Assembly (NCBI GenBank): GCA_050298035.1
Contig: JBNKTK010000002.1
Span: 4,823-68,822 of the forward strand
Origin: Gaoshiqia sp050298035
GTDB taxonomy: Bacteria; Bacteroidota; Bacteroidia; Bacteroidales; Prolixibacteraceae
Direction of reading: 5' to 3'
DNA: 64,000 bases
In this document: positions 10,066 to 19,005 of the stretch, in pieces
Layout: every line of letters begins with the position of its first letter
Position numbering within the stretch: position 1 is the stretch's first letter
Translations under genes and position numbers: made by a program
Notes under the pieces: model-generated
What the model was told of the DNA's origin: nothing
Database searches by the model: none
What the model saw: the letters and a program-made list of their open reading frames with translations, nothing else

Positions 10066-11379
10066 TTATTCCTCCAAATACTTCTGAGGTAACTCCTTGC
10101 TGGCCTTGGCGCCAAGCTCACGAAGTTTTTCGGCAGAGCGGACTAAATTGCCACGGCCATCATACAGTTTATTCATGGCCAGGTCGTAATTCTTGCGGGT
10201 TTGTTCCAGGTTGGTGCCAATCTTTTCCAGATCGGCAATAAAAGCCACAAATTTATCGTACAATGCCCCACCCTGCCGGGCAATTTCGAGTGCGTTGCGG
10301 GTTTGGTTTTCCTGTTGCCAGATGGATGCAATGGTGCGCAAGGTAGCCAACAAAGTCGACGGGCTAACAATCACCACCTTGTTGTCCCAGGCATACGAAA
10401 ACAATTCCTGGTCGGCCTCAATGGCCACACTAAACGACGACTCGATGGGCACAAACAGCAAAACAAAGTCGGGACTATTCACTCCCGCTGCATTCTGATA
10501 ATGTTTGTCGCTCAATATTTTAACATGGCTTTTGATGCTCACCAAGTGTTCTTTTATAAACCGGGTTCGGTCATTATCATCTGTTGCATTGACAAATCGC
10601 TCGTAGGCAATCAGCGACACTTTCGAGTCGACAACAATGTGTTTCTGTTCCGGCAGGTGAATGACCACATCGGGTTGCAGGCGTTGACCGTTTTCGCCGG
10701 TGGTACTGAACTGCTTTTCGTATTCACGCCCCTCAGTCAGTCCCGATCGTTCCAGTATGCGTTCCAAAATAACCTCGCCCCAGTTTCCTTGCTTTTTCAC
10801 GTCCCCCTTCAGCGCTTTGGTCAGGTTGTTGGCCTCATCGCTGATTTTCAGGTTCAAATCATGTAACTTTTTCAATTCCGCTTTCAGGTCGGTTTGGTCT
10901 TTCAAACCTTTTTCGTAGGTGTCTTCCACCTTTTTCTCGAACAACTGGATTTTTTCACGCAGCGGGTTCAGAATTTCGCTGATGTTTTTCTGGTTTACCT
11001 CCGTGAACTCCTGCGAATTCTGTTTCAATATCTTGTGGGCAATATTTTCAAATTCGGTGGTGAATTTCTTTTGCAACTCCTCAATTTCCTGCTTCTGGGT
11101 AGTCAGCTTCTCTCGCAGGTTGGCAAACTCAACCTCGGCCTTTGCCAGCCGTTCCGCTTTCTGCTCGTTGTCGGAATCTGCCGCGTCCAGTTTCGCCGTT
11201 AAATCTTCCTTATCGGCCTGCAGGTTTACAACCCGTTCTTCCAGCTGAGCCTTGCTTTTTTCATATTCGGTACGGGTAGTCAACAACTCATTTTCCGAAG
11301 TTTTCGACTTCAGTTTTAACACTAAAAAAGCCAATAAATAACCAACAGCCAGTCCGGCAAGCAGATAAACCAGTTCCAT
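10066..11379 (-). CDS. rmuC: RmuC-family DNA recombination protein
   Basis: 437 residues, close to the family's usual length. A membrane anchor (about 4-24, VYLLAGLAVGYLLAFLVL) is followed by a long coiled coil rich in Lys/Glu (about 28-190) and the RmuC nuclease-like domain (about 195-420; seen as KKQGNWGEVILERILERSG, LPEQKHIVVDSKVSL and YAWDNKVVIVSPSTLLATLR). In E. coli, RmuC limits inversions at short inverted repeats, and its fold relates to PD-(D/E)xK nucleases; the exact reaction is not settled. It is convergent with the kinase gene and divergent from ung. Confidence 0.93.
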   Translation of the reverse strand: MELVYLLAGLAVGYLLAFLVLKLKSKTSENELLTTRTEYEKSKAQLEERVVNLQADKEDLTAKLDAADSDNEQKAERLAKAEVEFANLREKLTTQKQEIEELQKKFTTEFENIAHKILKQNSQEFTEVNQKNISEILNPLREKIQLFEKKVEDTYEKGLKDQTDLKAELKKLHDLNLKISDEANNLTKALKGDVKKQGNWGEVILERILERSGLTEGREYEKQFSTTGENGQRLQPDVVIHLPEQKHIVVDSKVSLIAYERFVNATDDNDRTRFIKEHLVSIKSHVKILSDKHYQNAAGVNSPDFVLLFVPIESSFSVAIEADQELFSYAWDNKVVIVSPSTLLATLRTIASIWQQENQTRNALEIARQGGALYDKFVAFIADLEKIGTNLEQTRKNYDLAMNKLYDGRGNLVRSAEKLRELGAKASKELPQKYLEE

Positions 11380-11503
11380 ATTTTGATGATTTGAAAGCTA
11401 AAAGTACGAAGAAGAATGTAGACGGGAAAGGGAGAACATGATAAAATGAATGGGCAAGCAAAATGGCATGACACACACAAGTAAAACCGAATTTCAGCAT
11501 TTG

Positions 11504-11561
11504 CCCGGAAACTATCGGGAATGAAGTTTGGCTTTGAAATTTGTTTCCGATTGCTATCGGG
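11504..11561. repeat. Two short CCCG..ATCGGG palindromes with imperfect GGAATCTGG repeats
   Basis: The gap between rmuC and ung holds palindromic 16-mers at 11504-11520 (CCCGGAAACTATCGGG core) and 11546-11561 (CCGATTGCTATCGGG core). They are followed to about 11612 by AT-rich imperfect repeats of TGGAATCTGGAATTTG. Related palindromes occur at 28669-28684 and 37975-37990, so this is a dispersed short element. Confidence 0.6.
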
Positions 11562-11651
11562 ATTGAAACCTGGAATCTGGAATTTGTTTTTAGGATTTGG
11601 AATCTGGGATTTGAATGCTATTTTAGCTTGACAAAATACAAAACCGAGCTC

Positions 11652-12314
11652 ATGGATGTTAAAATTGAAGCCAGTTGGAAGAGCCACCTGACTGATGAAT
11701 TTGAAAAACCTTACTTTGAAAACCTAACCCAATTCGTACACGAAGAATATCGAACACATAAAATTTTCCCTCCGGCAAAACTTATTTTCAACGCGTTTGA
11801 CCAATGTCCCTTCGACCAGCTGAAAGTGGTCATCCTCGGGCAGGATCCCTATCACGGGCCGGGACAGGCACATGGTCTCTGCTTCTCGGTGAACGATGGA
11901 ATTGATTTTCCGCCGAGCCTGCGGAATATTTTCAAGGAACTGCAAAACGATGTGGGCAAACCAATCCCGAAAAGCGGCAACCTGACAAGCTGGGCACAGC
12001 AGGGGGTACTGCTTTTAAACGCCACCTTGACTGTCCGTGCACACCAGGCGGGCTCGCACCAGAAAAAGGGGTGGGAAGAATTTACCGACGCGGTCATTCA
12101 CAAAATCAATGCTGAAAAGGAACATGTCGTTTTTATTTTGTGGGGAAGCTACGCCATCCGAAAAGGCGAGTTTATCGACCAGAACAAGCACCTGGTTCTG
12201 ACATCCGTTCATCCGTCGCCGCTTTCGGCCAGTCGCGGATTCTTTGGCAATAAACATTTCAGCCGGGCCAATGACTTTCTTGTGCAACACGGACTGGAGC
12301 CAATTACCTGGTAA
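11652..12314 (+). CDS. ung: Uracil-DNA glycosylase
   Basis: Excises uracil from DNA as the first step of base excision repair, 220 residues, normal for family 1 UDG. Motifs seen are the water-activating loop GQDPYHGPGQAHGLCFSV with catalytic Asp, the uracil-recognition strand VLLLNATLTV, and the DNA-intercalation loop HPSPLSA with catalytic His. I start at the ATG at 11652 (MDVKIEASW) because upstream in-frame codons translate the repeat-rich intergenic DNA. It is monocistronic and followed 50 bases later by a LysR gene on the same strand. Confidence 0.96.
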   Translation: MDVKIEASWKSHLTDEFEKPYFENLTQFVHEEYRTHKIFPPAKLIFNAFDQCPFDQLKVVILGQDPYHGPGQAHGLCFSVNDGIDFPPSLRNIFKELQNDVGKPIPKSGNLTSWAQQGVLLLNATLTVRAHQAGSHQKKGWEEFTDAVIHKINAEKEHVVFILWGSYAIRKGEFIDQNKHLVLTSVHPSPLSASRGFFGNKHFSRANDFLVQHGLEPITW

Positions 12315-12333
12315 CATTCTTCACAAAGAAACT

Positions 12334-12341
12334 TATCTTTG
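12334..12341 (+). promoter_or_regulatory. -7 box TATCTTTG before the LysR gene
   Basis: Exact match to the Bacteroidota TAnnTTTG -7 element, 24 bases before the ATG. No clear TTG at the -33 position was found. Confidence 0.55.
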
Positions 12342-12364
12342 ATTTCAATACAATCATCCAAATT

Positions 12365-13252
12365 ATGGATTACCGCGACGAAGTTTTTATATCGGTGGCT
12401 GAAAATCTAAGCTTTTCAAAGGCAGCTGAAGAGTTGTTCATCAGCCAGCCTGCGGTTACCAAACACATCAAGGAACTTGAAAGCAAATTGAACATTGCGC
12501 TTTTCGAACGCAAAGGCAACAAAATCTACCTCACAAAAGCCGGGAAACTAACCTACCGCAGCCTGAAACAAATCAAAGAACAGTATCATGAACTTGAATT
12601 TGAATTGGGCCGGCTAAACGATTCCCACAAAGGGACATTGAGGCTGGGCGCCAGCAGCACCATATCACAATACCTGATCCCCGGGGTTTTGGCTGCCTTC
12701 CATCAGCGATATCCCGAAATAAAGCTGGAGTTGCTGAATGGCAACTCCTTTGAGATGGAGCAGAAATTACTGAACAATGAAATTGACCTCGCATTGGTTG
12801 AGAATGACTCGTCGAGAGCAAATATCCGGTACACTGATTTTCTGGAGGACGAAATTGTCGTTGTCACCGGGAACAACAGTGTTTATGCCAAACAAAGAAA
12901 CCTCACGGTTGCCGACATCGCCAAAATACCGATTGTGCTGCGGGAACGTGGTTCCGGAACGTTGGAGGTCATTCGTCACTCACTTTCCAAATTGAATGTG
13001 GACCCTGAAAAACTAAACATTACTATTCACCTGGGGAGCACCGAGGCCATCAAAAATTTCCTGCCTGATTTTGATGGAATTGCCTTGGTTTCGGAACGGG
13101 CAATTGAAAAAGAACTGCAACTGAAAACCATCCTGAAACTAACGGTAAAAGATCTTCGGATCAAGCGCAAATTCAGGCTGGCACACAGGCAAGGCCCGGA
13201 AAATAAAGTCCCCGAGTTATTCCGTATCTTTCTCCTTCAATATAACTTTTAA
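12365..13252 (+). CDS. LysR-family transcriptional regulator
   Basis: 295 residues, standard for the family. The N-terminal winged HTH covers about 1-60 (SKAAEELFISQPAVTKHIKE), followed by a substrate-binding domain (about 90-290) of the CysB/CbbR-like periplasmic-binding fold. The gene lies directly before a YeiH-type exporter on the same strand, an arrangement known for YeiE/YeiH. It is therefore likely to control that exporter, perhaps through the structured leader at 13312-13379. The effector cannot be read from the sequence. Confidence 0.93.
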   Translation: MDYRDEVFISVAENLSFSKAAEELFISQPAVTKHIKELESKLNIALFERKGNKIYLTKAGKLTYRSLKQIKEQYHELEFELGRLNDSHKGTLRLGASSTISQYLIPGVLAAFHQRYPEIKLELLNGNSFEMEQKLLNNEIDLALVENDSSRANIRYTDFLEDEIVVVTGNNSVYAKQRNLTVADIAKIPIVLRERGSGTLEVIRHSLSKLNVDPEKLNITIHLGSTEAIKNFLPDFDGIALVSERAIEKELQLKTILKLTVKDLRIKRKFRLAHRQGPENKVPELFRIFLLQYNF

Positions 13253-13276
13253 TTATCCAATATCATTTTTTAGTAT

Positions 13277-13307
13277 TTGATTTGATTATGGATTGATTCT
13301 ATTTTTG
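13277..13307 (+). promoter_or_regulatory. Promoter of the YeiH-type gene
   Basis: TTG at 13277-13279, 20 bases, then TATTTTTG at 13300-13307. This matches the Bacteroidota -33/-7 consensus with normal spacing, so the exporter has its own promoter apart from the upstream LysR gene. Confidence 0.65.
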
Positions 13308-13311
13308 TTTC

Positions 13312-13379
13312 TACTTAGTCTTCGCAAGAAAACGTCAAAGACCAGATAAAGAAGAGTTTTCTTGCAGACATTACTTAGT
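13312..13379 (+). promoter_or_regulatory. Leader hairpin flanked by 8-bp direct repeats
   Basis: GCAAGAAAAC (13324-13333) and GTTTTCTTGC (13356-13365) form a perfect 10-bp inverted repeat, extended by GTCT/AGAC with a two-base bulge. TACTTAGT occurs on both sides, at 13312-13319 and 13372-13379. The structure lies between the promoter and the start codon. It may be a regulator site, an RNA hairpin, or a tiny insertion with a target duplication. No T-run follows, so it is not a terminator. Confidence 0.6.
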
Positions 13380-13393
13380 AACGAAACAAAGAC

Positions 13394-14329
13394 ATGAATC
13401 TCAATTCAAAATCGACTCTTTTAATCTCCGGAACAGCAATTGCTGTTTGTTTTTTGCCGGTTGTTTCCCCTGCTATTTCGTTAATTCTCGGAATAATGCT
13501 TTCGCTAACCAGCTTAAAAAACGAAAGCCTTTCAAAATACACGCACCAGGTGTTGCAGGTCGCCATCGTACTGATGGGTTTTGGGATGAACCTGTCAGAA
13601 GCAATTCAGGCATCAAAAAACGGCATCATCCTTACAGCGACATCCGTGGCATTTACAATCACGGCAGGCCTGCTAATTGGGAAATTTCTGGGAGTGGAGA
13701 AAAAGACCAGCCTGTTGATTGCCTCAGGGACAGCAATCTGCGGCGGCAGCGCCATTGCCGCCATTGCCCCTGTCATTCGGGCAAAAGATGCCCAAATATC
13801 TTTTTCGCTCATCGTGATATTCATCCTGAATGCAGTCGCGCTGTTCATCTTCCCGGTCATTGGGCACTATTTCCATTTGAGCCAGGAAACATTTGGCCTT
13901 TGGTCGGCCATCGCCATCCACGATACCAGCTCGGTAATTGGAGCGGGGGCATCGTATGGCGAAAAAGCGCTGGAAATTGCCACAACCGTGAAGCTGACCC
14001 GCACTTTATGGATCATTCCGCTTTCGGTATTGCTTGCCTTATCAAGAAAAGACGATCGGGAAAGCAAAATAAAAATCCCGTGGTTTATCGGGATGTTTGT
14101 GGCAGCAATGGTCGCAGCACACTTTATCCCCGACTGGCAACCAACATTTCAACATTTAAATTGGCTGGGCAAACGGGGAATGGTCGTTGCCCTTTTACTG
14201 ATCGGGTCAAATATTTCGGTAAAAGATATGAAACGGGCCGGAACCAAAAGCTTTTTGATGGGAATTATACTTTGGATATTGACGGCAATATTATCACTGT
14301 CAGCTTTAATAAATTACACATCGATTTAA
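13394..14329 (+). CDS. YeiH-family (PF03601) putative anion exporter
   Basis: Integral membrane protein of 311 residues with about ten hydrophobic segments. The family signature region GTAICGGSAIAAIAPVI lies near residues 115-131, and SAIAIHDTSSVIGAGASYGE is also typical. Database names call this family putative sulfate exporters; the true substrate is not established. It is probably under control of the LysR gene before it. Confidence 0.88.
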   Translation: MNLNSKSTLLISGTAIAVCFLPVVSPAISLILGIMLSLTSLKNESLSKYTHQVLQVAIVLMGFGMNLSEAIQASKNGIILTATSVAFTITAGLLIGKFLGVEKKTSLLIASGTAICGGSAIAAIAPVIRAKDAQISFSLIVIFILNAVALFIFPVIGHYFHLSQETFGLWSAIAIHDTSSVIGAGASYGEKALEIATTVKLTRTLWIIPLSVLLALSRKDDRESKIKIPWFIGMFVAAMVAAHFIPDWQPTFQHLNWLGKRGMVVALLLIGSNISVKDMKRAGTKSFLMGIILWILTAILSLSALINYTSI

Positions 14330-14404
14330 AGGGAACAACCAATCAATTCAGACACAATTAATTAACCTTCAAAAATAAATACATGAATATCCAAACAATT
14401 CCCC

Positions 14405-14412
14405 TACCTTTG
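14405..14412 (+). promoter_or_regulatory. -7 box TACCTTTG before the helicase gene
   Basis: Exact TAnnTTTG match 20 bases before the ATG at 14432. No convincing -33 TTG. Confidence 0.55.
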
Positions 14413-14431
14413 TTGCCTTTACATATAATAC

Positions 14432-15697
14432 ATGACTTTTAAAAATTTAGGAATCACCGATTCCATTCTTAAAGCCCTCGAAGAAGAAGGCTATTCTCAT
14501 CCCACTCCAATACAGGAACAATCAATCCCAATTTTACTTGAAGGAAAAGACCTGCTGGGATCAGCTCAAACAGGAACAGGCAAAACAGCAGCTTTTGCTA
14601 TTCCAATCTTGCAAGGTCTGTACCTTGACAAACCTCAAAAAAAGGGAATACGAAAGGTACGGGCACTAATTGTTACCCCAACGCGGGAACTGGCCATACA
14701 GATCAGCGAAAGCTTTTCGACTTACGGAAAATACACCGGGCTGAACAACACAGTCATCTTTGGAGGAGTAAAGCAAGAACCGCAGATACATGCGCTTCGC
14801 CGCGGCGTTGATATTTTGATCGCCACTCCCGGACGACTACTGGACTTGATGGATCAGGGATTTATCTCGTTACGGGATCTGAAATACTTTGTTTTGGACG
14901 AGGCCGACCGCATGCTTGACATGGGTTTTGTGCATGATATCCGAAAACTTATCGCCAAGCTACCGCAAGAACGCCAATCGCTTTTCTTTTCGGCAACCAT
15001 GCCACCGGCAATTGTCGAACTATCACACAAGATATTGGGGACACCGGAAAAAGTAGTGGTAAAACCCGAGCAAACAACTGCCGAAAAAGTAGAACAGTCG
15101 CTCTATTTCGTCAGCAAAAAGTGGAAACCAAAACTGCTGGAACATTTATTAAAGACGGAGCAATATGACTCGGCCCTGGTTTTCTCGCGCACAAAGCACG
15201 GAGCTGACAAGATTGTGAAATCGTTGGGCAAAGCGGGCATTTCATCGGCTGCCATTCATGGCAACAAATCGCAGGTGGCCCGGCAACGTGCCTTGGGCGA
15301 TTTCAGAAACGGGACCACGAACGTACTTGTGGCAACCGATATTGCAGCCCGCGGCATTGATGTGGAACAGTTGTCGCTTGTTATCAATTTCGACCTGCCG
15401 AATATCCCTGAAACCTACGTCCACCGAATTGGACGAACAGGACGTGCAAGTGCCAGCGGTATCGCACTATCTTTTTGTGATGTTGAAGAAAGACCCTATT
15501 TGCGGGACATTCAACGCTTGATCGCCCAAAAGATCCCGATTGTCGATGACCATCCGTTTCCTGATGACAGTGAAGATGGTGACATTCAGAAAAATGTCCC
15601 CAACAGACAGAAAGCCCCGCAAAAGAACCGCAGTGTGAATATGGCTGCAAACAGTAGCGGGAACCGCCGAAAAACATATCAAAGAAGAAGAAACTAA
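14432..15697 (+). CDS. DEAD-box RNA helicase, RhlE-like
   Basis: 421 residues. It carries the Q motif (YSHPTPIQEQSIP), motif I AQTGTGKTAAF, Ia PTRELAIQ, II DEAD, III SAT, and C-terminal motifs through HRIGRTGR. A basic, Gln/Asn/Arg-rich tail (about 385-421) ends RRKTYQRRRN, as in RhlE proteins that act in ribosome assembly or RNA decay. It is a single gene followed by a bidirectional terminator. A second, clearly separate helicase of this group is at 34220. Confidence 0.95.
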   Translation: MTFKNLGITDSILKALEEEGYSHPTPIQEQSIPILLEGKDLLGSAQTGTGKTAAFAIPILQGLYLDKPQKKGIRKVRALIVTPTRELAIQISESFSTYGKYTGLNNTVIFGGVKQEPQIHALRRGVDILIATPGRLLDLMDQGFISLRDLKYFVLDEADRMLDMGFVHDIRKLIAKLPQERQSLFFSATMPPAIVELSHKILGTPEKVVVKPEQTTAEKVEQSLYFVSKKWKPKLLEHLLKTEQYDSALVFSRTKHGADKIVKSLGKAGISSAAIHGNKSQVARQRALGDFRNGTTNVLVATDIAARGIDVEQLSLVINFDLPNIPETYVHRIGRTGRASASGIALSFCDVEERPYLRDIQRLIAQKIPIVDDHPFPDDSEDGDIQKNVPNRQKAPQKNRSVNMAANSSGNRRKTYQRRRN

Positions 15698-15702
15698 GTT
15701 GC

Positions 15703-15740
15703 AAAAAAAAAGAGCCATCCGGGAAAGATGGCTCTTTAAT
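15703..15740. terminator. Bidirectional intrinsic terminator
   Basis: AAAGAGCCATC and GATGGCTCTTT form an 11-bp stem with a CGGGAAA loop between two convergent genes. On the minus strand the stem is followed by nine T, so it is strongest for the KAS III gene; the plus side has a shorter TTTAATATT tract. Confidence 0.85.
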
Positions 15741-15757
15741 ATTATTGTAATTCGGTT

Positions 15758-16840
15758 CTACCATTTATAGATGATCGAGTTCACATTCATCCCCGCACCA
15801 ACAGAGCAAAGGATGATATAATCGCCTTTATTGATTTCCTGGTTTTCCATTTTACCCTTTACAATCAAATCGAGCAATGTAGGAACCGTGGCTGTTGATG
15901 AGTTGCCAAGCTTGCTTATACTCATTGGCATAATGCCTTCAGGAATGTGTTTCTCCTTGTATAGTTTGAAAACACCCTTCAAAATGGCTTCATCCATCTT
16001 TTCATTGGCCTGGTGGATCAACACCTTTTTGATATCGGACAGTTGCAGACCAGCTTTTTCAATGCTCTCCTTAACCACTCCCGGCACATGGCTGATGGCA
16101 TACACATACAACTTGTGACCGGCCATTTTTATAAACAGGTCATGCCCGTCGTAATCTGGATTCAGCGAAGGACCGAAAGTTAACAGGTTGGCATACGGGT
16201 TACAGTCGGAACGGCTGCTGTGCGTGATGATCCCGGTTGGCTCGTCGCTCTCCACAGCTTCAACAATAGTTGCGCCTGCTCCATCAGAGTAGATCATGGT
16301 ATCGCGATCATGCGGATCGGAAACACGGGACAACGTATCGGCACCAATCACCACTCCGCGTTTGAAAGTCTCACTGCGGATATAGGCATCAGCAACAATC
16401 ATCCCTTGCGTCCATCCCGGACAGCCGGAAATCACATCATGGCAAATACAGGCCGGATTCTTGATATCCAGAATCTTTTTTACCCTGTTTGCCAGACCCG
16501 GCAGCGTATCAACCGAGGTATTGTCTTTATACACATCACCAAAGTTGTGGCCAAAGATGATGAAATCCAGGGTCTCCACATCAACGCCAGCCGATTCGCA
16601 GGCATTCTTCACAGCCAATGCTGCAATATCAGAGTTGATCTGGTCATCCTCAATCCAACGTCGTTCTTCGATGTTTGTAATTTCATGGAACTTCTGAATA
16701 ATCTCGCTGTTGCTTTTTTCAAAAGGTTTCCGGGTTGACGGATCGTAAAATTTATAATCCTGGAAATAATCGTTTTTGATTACTTTGGTCGGAATATAAC
16801 ATCCTGTCCCAATAATCTTTGTGTACACCTTTTTTGTCAT
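15758..16840 (-). CDS. 3-oxoacyl-ACP synthase III family protein (KAS III-like)
   Basis: Condenses an acyl-CoA starter with malonyl-ACP. The Cys-His-Asn triad is present: Cys140 in ISGCPGWTQG, His276 in VLIHQANE and Asn313 in KLGNSSTATVP. At 360 residues it is about 30 longer than typical FabH, mainly from an N-terminal insert (about 25-60). The context ISGCPGW differs from FabH's usual AACSGF, so it may be a specialised paralogue rather than the main FabH. It is co-oriented with lpxH 31 bases upstream, which suggests a link to lipid A or membrane lipid supply. Confidence 0.88.
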   Translation of the reverse strand: MTKKVYTKIIGTGCYIPTKVIKNDYFQDYKFYDPSTRKPFEKSNSEIIQKFHEITNIEERRWIEDDQINSDIAALAVKNACESAGVDVETLDFIIFGHNFGDVYKDNTSVDTLPGLANRVKKILDIKNPACICHDVISGCPGWTQGMIVADAYIRSETFKRGVVIGADTLSRVSDPHDRDTMIYSDGAGATIVEAVESDEPTGIITHSSRSDCNPYANLLTFGPSLNPDYDGHDLFIKMAGHKLYVYAISHVPGVVKESIEKAGLQLSDIKKVLIHQANEKMDEAILKGVFKLYKEKHIPEGIMPMSISKLGNSSTATVPTLLDLIVKGKMENQEINKGDYIILCSVGAGMNVNSIIYKW

Positions 16841-16871
16841 AATATTCTATGCTTCAGACCTTGCAGTCTGT

Positions 16872-17624
16872 TTATCTTCTGTATGTTTTTAATTCAAATT
16901 TTTCACCGTCAAAAACCCCGTAAGAAAAATGGTTAATCCAATCGCCAAGATTGATGTAACGGGTATTTTCCCCGATTGGCAAATCTAACAACAAATGCCG
17001 ATGCCCAAAAATAAAATAGTCAACATCTTCATTTTCAAGGACCGATTTCGCAAACACAAAAAGCCCTTCTTTTTCATCCCCTTTAAACGGTTCGCCCATT
17101 CCTTTGGTCAGCCGGCTCTTCTTCGACCAGGCATGTGCAATGGCAATCCCAAGGTTGGGATGAACATGTGAAAAAGCCCATTGAAAAAACCGGTTGGTAA
17201 AAATCTTTTTCAGGAAATGATACCCGGTATCCCAGGGATCCAGACCATCGCCATGCGCCAAAAAGAACTTTTTGCCGTTGAAGGTCGCCCGCATTTCGTT
17301 GTAATGAACGTGAAGTCCCAACTCGGCATGCAAATAGTCAAACACCCAAATATCGTGGTTGCCTGTAAAAAAATGAACCGGTATGCCGGAGTCGGCAATC
17401 TCTGCGATTTTCCCCAGGGTACGGGTAAAACCTCTGGGTACTACCTTTTTGTATTCGAACCAGTAATCGAAAATATCCCCCATCAGGAAAAGCATGGATG
17501 CATCCTTTTTAATCTCGTCCAGCCAGCTGACAAATAAAAGCTCGCGCTCACGGTTATTATCCAATGCCGGAGCTCCTAAATGAACATCGGAGATGAAGTA
17601 TATTTTATTATTCTGATTTGCCAA
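16872..17624 (-). CDS. lpxH: UDP-2,3-diacylglucosamine diphosphatase family protein
   Basis: Hydrolyses UDP-diacylglucosamine to lipid X in lipid A synthesis, at the inner face of the membrane, 250 residues. The calcineurin-like metallophosphatase motifs are complete: ISDVHLGAP, MGDIFDYWFEY, GNHDIW, FLAHGDGLDPWD and GHRHLLLDL, giving the dinuclear metal site. The start MANQNNK is 20 bases downstream of a good -7 box. It is first gene of a likely two-gene transcript with the KAS III gene. Confidence 0.9.
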   Translation of the reverse strand: MANQNNKIYFISDVHLGAPALDNNRERELLFVSWLDEIKKDASMLFLMGDIFDYWFEYKKVVPRGFTRTLGKIAEIADSGIPVHFFTGNHDIWVFDYLHAELGLHVHYNEMRATFNGKKFFLAHGDGLDPWDTGYHFLKKIFTNRFFQWAFSHVHPNLGIAIAHAWSKKSRLTKGMGEPFKGDEKEGLFVFAKSVLENEDVDYFIFGHRHLLLDLPIGENTRYINLGDWINHFSYGVFDGEKFELKTYRR

Positions 17625-17643
17625 AACTCTATTTCAAGGATAT

Positions 17644-17651
17644 CAAAGATA
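17644..17651 (-). promoter_or_regulatory. -7 box TATCTTTG before lpxH
   Basis: Reads TATCTTTG on the minus strand, about 20 bases before the lpxH start. A TTG lies 23 bases further upstream, slightly longer than the usual spacing. Confidence 0.55.
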
Positions 17652-17719
17652 GCATGTTAAGTGATTCTGCCATTCAACTTTTGTTGCAAACAACAAGCGG
17701 CATCAATATCACGTTGCCT

Positions 17720-18868
17720 TTAATTCAGAACCTGGCTCAGAACCTGATCCAAACCCGGCCCTTTCAGGTCTTTTGCAATAATGACACCTTCCTTATCGAG
17801 CAAATAATTGAAAGGCACTGACTGAATATTATAGAACTGCACCGCAGAAACACTCCCGTTCATATCGCCCACATTAGTCCATTTCAAACCATCTTTATCA
17901 ATGGCATCCAACCATTCATACCGGTTATCATCGATACTAACCTGGTAAATTTCGAATCCTTTTGAATGATATTTTTTGTACAGCTCCACCAATACCGGGT
18001 TCAAAATCCGTGAACCGCGATCGGCCGCCGCCCAAAACTGCAACAACACGTATTTTCCCCTAAATGATGATAAAGCCACTTCTTTCCCTTCGGTATTTGG
18101 CAAAACAATATCCGGGCTGTTTTGTCCTGCCTGCTGGATCATCTGATGAATTTTCGCGTTGCGTTCATCCTGCATCAGCTTGACCGTATTGGCATAAAGC
18201 GCTTTCACATGTTCCGATTCCGGATAAAAAGAATTCAGTGCAGATGCGGCCACTTTCAGCGATTGCAGGTTCTGAATCACGTATGTGTCGTCATCAAACT
18301 TTTGGTACAAAGCCAACACGTTGGCCATTGAAAACGGATGATCAGCAACAAACTTACTTGAATAATCTATCTGGTTTTGCCTGACTTCATTGTATTCCTC
18401 ATTCCATTTTTGCTTTTTGGCGGCATAATTGTCATCATTGCGGTACATAACCTCCAACGACCGGATTGAATCCAGCTGGTGCTTGGTACGACTGAGTTTT
18501 TTATTGAGTTCCTGCACCAGTGCAGAACCTTCAGACCCTTTCACCAGGTAATCGCGCGAAAAATTAGCGGCATCACCATAAACCTGCACCTGCTCGGCCG
18601 AGTCAACCAACAGGGTCACAAAATTCTTCCCACTCAACCTCAGCAAAAAGAAAGTGGGGAAACTCACATGTCCCTTGAATTCGAATTCACCCTTTCGGTC
18701 AATCATCACCGAATCAAGAGCCTCTGTCGAAGTAACTTTTAACTCATCCAAATACACATATTGACCATCGGCATTACTAATTTTACCACTAATAGTGTAT
18801 TGTGTTGAATCTTTACAGGAAACAGCAATTGCTGCCAACATAACCAGGTAAACAACAAATTTTCTCAC
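17720..18868 (-). CDS. TlpA-like thioredoxin-fold lipoprotein lacking CxxC
   Basis: Predicted lipoprotein of 382 residues if started at the GTG at 18868, which gives a clean signal (MRKFVVYLVMLAAIAVSC, lipobox Cys18). An ATG at 18919 is also in frame. The N-terminal part (about 22-110) resembles DUF4369, followed by a helical middle and a C-terminal AhpC/TlpA thioredoxin fold (about 255-380). The position of the redox motif WASWCGPCR reads WAAADRGSR (279-287), so both cysteines are gone, while the cis-proline loop SVPFNYLLD is kept. It is unlikely to be a thiol oxidoreductase and may bind a partner or substrate instead. It is co-oriented with lpxH with a 95-base gap. Confidence 0.85.
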   Translation of the reverse strand: MRKFVVYLVMLAAIAVSCKDSTQYTISGKISNADGQYVYLDELKVTSTEALDSVMIDRKGEFEFKGHVSFPTFFLLRLSGKNFVTLLVDSAEQVQVYGDAANFSRDYLVKGSEGSALVQELNKKLSRTKHQLDSIRSLEVMYRNDDNYAAKKQKWNEEYNEVRQNQIDYSSKFVADHPFSMANVLALYQKFDDDTYVIQNLQSLKVAASALNSFYPESEHVKALYANTVKLMQDERNAKIHQMIQQAGQNSPDIVLPNTEGKEVALSSFRGKYVLLQFWAAADRGSRILNPVLVELYKKYHSKGFEIYQVSIDDNRYEWLDAIDKDGLKWTNVGDMNGSVSAVQFYNIQSVPFNYLLDKEGVIIAKDLKGPGLDQVLSQVLN

Positions 18869-18997
18869 GATTCTGAATTTTATAAAAACGAGTGGTAAAA
18901 ATAATAATTTACACAGCATTCAGGCGATATCCGTAAAATCTTTTGAAACATGAATCTGAATAAATTGCCTTGCTTACTGATATCGCCCAAAAAATTG

Positions 18998-19005
18998 TAC
19001 TTTTG
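18998..19005 (+). promoter_or_regulatory. -7 box TACTTTTG upstream of ribF
   Basis: Exact TAnnTTTG match 108 bases before the ribF ATG, implying a leader of about 100 nt. I looked for an FMN riboswitch there and did not see the conserved AGGGGC / CCGAC elements. Confidence 0.5.

Noticed and set aside
10201..10866. 221-codon plus-strand frame across rmuC
   Set aside because: Antisense to a conserved RmuC domain and without a recognisable protein pattern.
13447..14361. 304-codon frame overlapping the YeiH-type gene on the same strand
   Set aside because: No membrane pattern or motifs, Arg/His/Cys-rich composition, and the other frame has the full PF03601 signature.
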